DNA of 64,000 nt, taken from NCBI GenBank assembly GCA_021229015.1, contig CM037791.1, forward strand, positions 53,976,798 through 54,040,797, read 5' to 3'. This DNA comes from Solen grandis (lineage: Eukaryota > Mollusca > Bivalvia > Adapedonta > Solenidae). The notes beneath the pieces were generated by a model, which saw only the letters and a program-made list of their open reading frames with translations, had not been told where the DNA came from and searched no databases. This document shows, in pieces, positions 60,596 to 64,000 of this stretch (the first letter of the stretch is position 1; the number at the start of each line of letters is the position of its first letter). A program made the translations under genes and the position numbers.

Positions 60596-61274
60596 AATAT
60601 AATAAAAATATCTCTCAAACTTAAGATTTGCTTTCACAGAAAGATGAACGTTTGAATTTTATAACTTTGAAAGAGGCTTAACGTCATTACAGTGCGCCTA
60701 ACGCAATTTAAAGCCGGCATTGCGATAAATCACGCTGAGGTTCATCAGCTCATTCAAATAAGGCACCCAGACGCCAAAGGTTTCTGGATTTCTATTGTTT
60801 TCTTTATGGCTGAATGTGAGACACTAACTCGTAATGCCACGGGGAGTTTGTTTGTTACGTCGAAAATTGGCATTTTTGGCGGATGTAAATGGAAGAGTAA
60901 GTGGCAGGAAATGTAAAATAAATTTGTAATAAAGCAATCTGGTATGCAGCTTCGGACAGGTTCATTCTAGATAATAAGTGTTCAGTGTAGACAGTGGAGC
61001 TAGATGAGGCTTAAAGACATCAATATCGAACCGCAAAAGGTCGAGCGAATAACTCGCCAGGGGCAGTAGCTGGTCAGTCGGTGATTAGTCAATGCTTATG
61101 ACGTAATATTTACGATTATATTTTCTCTTGAAGGGGAAATGTCAAATGAGAGAAATTAAATATTTTTCATAAATTAAAAATCATGGAGAAGTATGCCTCT
61201 TGTGGTCTGAAGAGAAGAAGAAATAAATGGGAATTTTATTTTTGATTTTGGAGGTATCGCGAACAAAAACAAGA

Positions 61275-61380
61275 GTCTTTGGAGCACGTGTGTCACCTGC
61301 TGAAGCGTGACGGAAAAGTGTGACGGACAAACAGACGACAAAAAGGGGAGCTCCTCTGCATACAGCAAGTAACACACAAA
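61275..61380 (+). repeat. Dispersed repeat F, second copy
   Basis: cacgtgtgtcacctgctgaa, gtgacggacaaacagacgac and tacagcaagtaacac relate to 51200-51330. Confidence 0.5.
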
Positions 61381-62023
61381 AAATGGATGTATCCTTAATG
61401 TGTTTTATTTTTTTCTAGCTTATTATTTTTTTTATTCAGCTTTATGTCAGAGAGAAAAAAAAAACACGTTAAATACTGACATTAGAAAATCCAGACTGGC
61501 ATACTCAGTAAATGATTCATTCAGAGATTACTGCGTTGCTGCTAAGCTTGTCAGATGCAATGTCAGGCTACTGTCTGGTTAAAATCATTCCGAAAAATGC
61601 GACTGATGGGTTACCTTTCTATCCCGATGCAAATCACAATGAACAAACATTAAAAGAATCGAATGAACCGATTTCTGCGTAAAACAATACGGAAAAAGGA
61701 AACAATACATAAGGAAAAAAATCGGGCCCTCTCAACATTATCGTAAATGAATGGGAAAAAAACCTCATATATCGCATTTTATTTCAAAATATTGAGTTTG
61801 CTTTGTAATTTTATTCCCCCGTTATTTTTTAAGTAATCACCGGCGATTATCAATCCAGTTTATGGGCTGTAAGAGGATGCCATTTATACGTCCTCATGAC
61901 TACATTCTTTTAACGTGCCGGTCCCAGATGTCGTGCTTAGCCGGAAATGCTATTAGTCCGTGCTGTGATACACTTACAGCGCGTCATAATGGCGTCTGCA
62001 TTACGATATACCCATTATCAAAA

Positions 62024-62120
62024 GCGGAGTTTGGAGATGGAAGATCCATGCTAAAAAAAAAAAAAAAAAAGCGGAGTTTGGAGATGGAAGATCCATGCTA
62101 AAAAAAAAAAAGAAAAAAAA
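62024..62120 (+). repeat. Two 47-bp tandem copies, each ending in poly(A)
   Basis: gcggagtttggagatggaag then atccatgct plus an A-run of about 17 is duplicated exactly. The second A-run is longer and contains a G. Confidence 0.95.
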
Positions 62121-64000
62121 ATCAATCACAATTTTAGTAACTTTTTAATATGGAAATAAAACCTATACCGATTTAACTTTAGAGAAAAACACGGAGAAAG
62201 GAAAATACTAAACAATGACTATACGTGTTTCTGTGCGAATATGATTAAGGTTATTTTTGACGTTTGTATATGAAACATTTAAAGGCGTTTCAGCAGGTTT
62301 TTTCTAACGGAGAGCTTTTTCTTAAAAAATGCATATAAGTACTTTAGACTTTAACTAAAAGATATATGAATTAAAATAGGGGGTCACCATGCTTGTTTAA
62401 GAAATTGAGCTTATGGTAGAACATCACTATTTGCTAAAGGTTGTCGATAAAACATGACATTAAAAATAAGAATGATTTAGTTTCTAAATACTGTAACAAC
62501 ATGTTTAGATGATATTTTTAAAATATTTTATCACATTTGTAACTTATAATTTATTCTATAAGTTACAGATAAAAGTACTGTCAAATATACGTTGAAAATA
62601 CAAAACGAGCATAAAATCTCATTTGTGCCCGGACCAAAATGTGTACAAAAACTATATATATTTTTCTATATATTTTTTTTCAATGGAAAGATTGTCTTTA
62701 TTATTTCAGAGTCAGTTTTCAGATATAAATGCTTTATGAAAATGTAAAAAAAATACATACCACACCAGATTTGATTTTTAACTAAAACTGCTTTTTTATT
62801 GAAATTTAGCCAAAATTGCATAAAACACCTAACTTTTTGTACCTTCAAAATTTGGCAAATATACTTTGGGTGATATTCTTAACACATGAATCTTAAAAGT
62901 TAGGCTTTTTTCTATCATTCTTCTAAAAATAAATGAGAAATTCAAAAAAAAAAAAAATGTTTCCAAAATCAAAATCAACCGTAACCCGCTGAAAAGTCCT
63001 TTACACACAACGCATTATGGTAATACGATGTTTAAGTCCCATGGCTTGACATTTTATTGCTAATGTGCAATACAACGATGCTGTTTTTTTTTCTTATTAT
63101 TGTTAGTAACGATAACAACGGAGCCGGCTACGACGATATTAGTGGTGGTGGTGGTGGTAATGATGATGATGGTGATGATGATTATGTTGATATACACAAA
63201 AATAAATGTTGACATAATGATTGATAAATGTGGTGCTTAACATTTGAGTTATAACGAAAGCCGTAACTTACATAACACATTCCATATCTTGTTAAGTACT
63301 TAATCATTATATTTTAAAAAAAATATTTCATTGATCAAATACATGATATAAGCACATTGTGAGATTTCGCTTTACTTTTGCTTTAACCTGACACAAACGA
63401 AGCAGACTAGTGTTCTTATTTATACTTAAAATGAAACTCAATTAATCCATTTCACAATTACACTATACTTAAGGTCTTATTTCATTTTTAATGTACTTCC
63501 AGTTTGATTCAGCTAAGAGTATCACAATCTCTTTATTCCATAACCTTTTAGAGTTACATTAACGACTGTTTTACGTATTTTGACATCGCAATAAACTCGA
63601 TAGGTCAAAATTATACATGTATCAAATGTATATGACCTAGATTTTTAGCCGATTAAAAGCATTATATGAGTTTTCCAAACTGATTACCATAAACTTAAAA
63701 GAGATATAAAGAGATACGAAATCGTTTTTGAAATTTCATGATCGCATTTCATCGACTATATTTCGTTTAATGGCCTTGATGATACGTCAGTTTCCTCTCT
63801 TGAACAGATGCGTATCGTGATAAAATGTATCAGAATTTTGCAGAAATTGTGTCGTTTCCCGTGTTGTTTTTACTCTTATAAACGACTAACAAGTGTTTTA
63901 CATGTCCCAATCGAGCTTGACAACAGCCGGGACCGGCTATTTCCGGTTTCTTTTCTAATGTATAAAATGTAAGCGCTCATTCGTCAATATATTTAAAGCA
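62121..64000. other. No gene supported
   Basis: AT-rich sequence. A (GTG)n/(GAT)n compound microsatellite lies at 63141-63186. Nothing else recognised up to the window end. Confidence 0.55.

Noticed and set aside
60692..60916. 74-codon plus-strand frame
   Set aside because: No domain, no splice context and no repeat of the reading elsewhere; not enough to support a gene.

Overview
The window is animal genomic DNA, most likely from a bivalve mollusc. It is AT-rich and intron-dominated, with no bacterial-style gene packing. It carries tRNA-derived SINEs, short foldback elements, and repeats that end in the GGTGAGCGA...GGGCC/GGCCC hairpin I associate with bivalve genomes. That assignment is from memory of repeat families, not from a search. 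The only gene family recognised with confidence is a class A G-protein-coupled receptor.

Left block (1 to about 23.1 kb). This stretch is very poor in CpG and about 42% of it is minisatellite: ten unrelated tandem arrays with units from about 19 to 59 bp. Between the arrays lie short plus-strand open segments with splice signals and compatible phases, which look like exons of one long, unrecognised gene: about 1244-1290, 3296-3423, 5917-6015, 6525-6697, 6966-7126, 7797-7888, 9463-9498, 15271-15316, 15815-15961, 18223-18384 and a possible terminal exon 21363-21605, with AATAAA at 23082. The simplest reading is a germline-methylated gene body whose introns have accumulated minisatellites. No function is assigned.

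Middle block (23.1 to 30.6 kb). CpG returns, then come a 2.1-kb array of a 34-bp unit, an older dispersed repeat, a 32-bp array and a 100-N assembly gap (30146-30245). Just right of the gap is a CACGTG motif, a good start context and two phase-compatible plus-strand exon candidates (30601-30630 and 31148-31252). Together they would encode about 44 residues.

Right block (30.6 to 64 kb). CpG is present at ordinary frequency and minisatellites are rare. Two minus-strand exons encode TM3 to TM6 of a neuropeptide-type GPCR (36131-36509 and 32637-32730). The TM1-TM2 and TM7 exons were not found. The rest is intron or intergenic DNA with SINEs of two families that share a 3' tail, TIR-bearing MITEs (two of one family, one flanked by TTAA, one flanked by TA) and simple repeats. 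A notable structure is the TTAA-flanked MITE at 34437-34679, whose right end has been amplified into an 11-copy minisatellite. No rRNA, functional tRNA or CRISPR array was seen.
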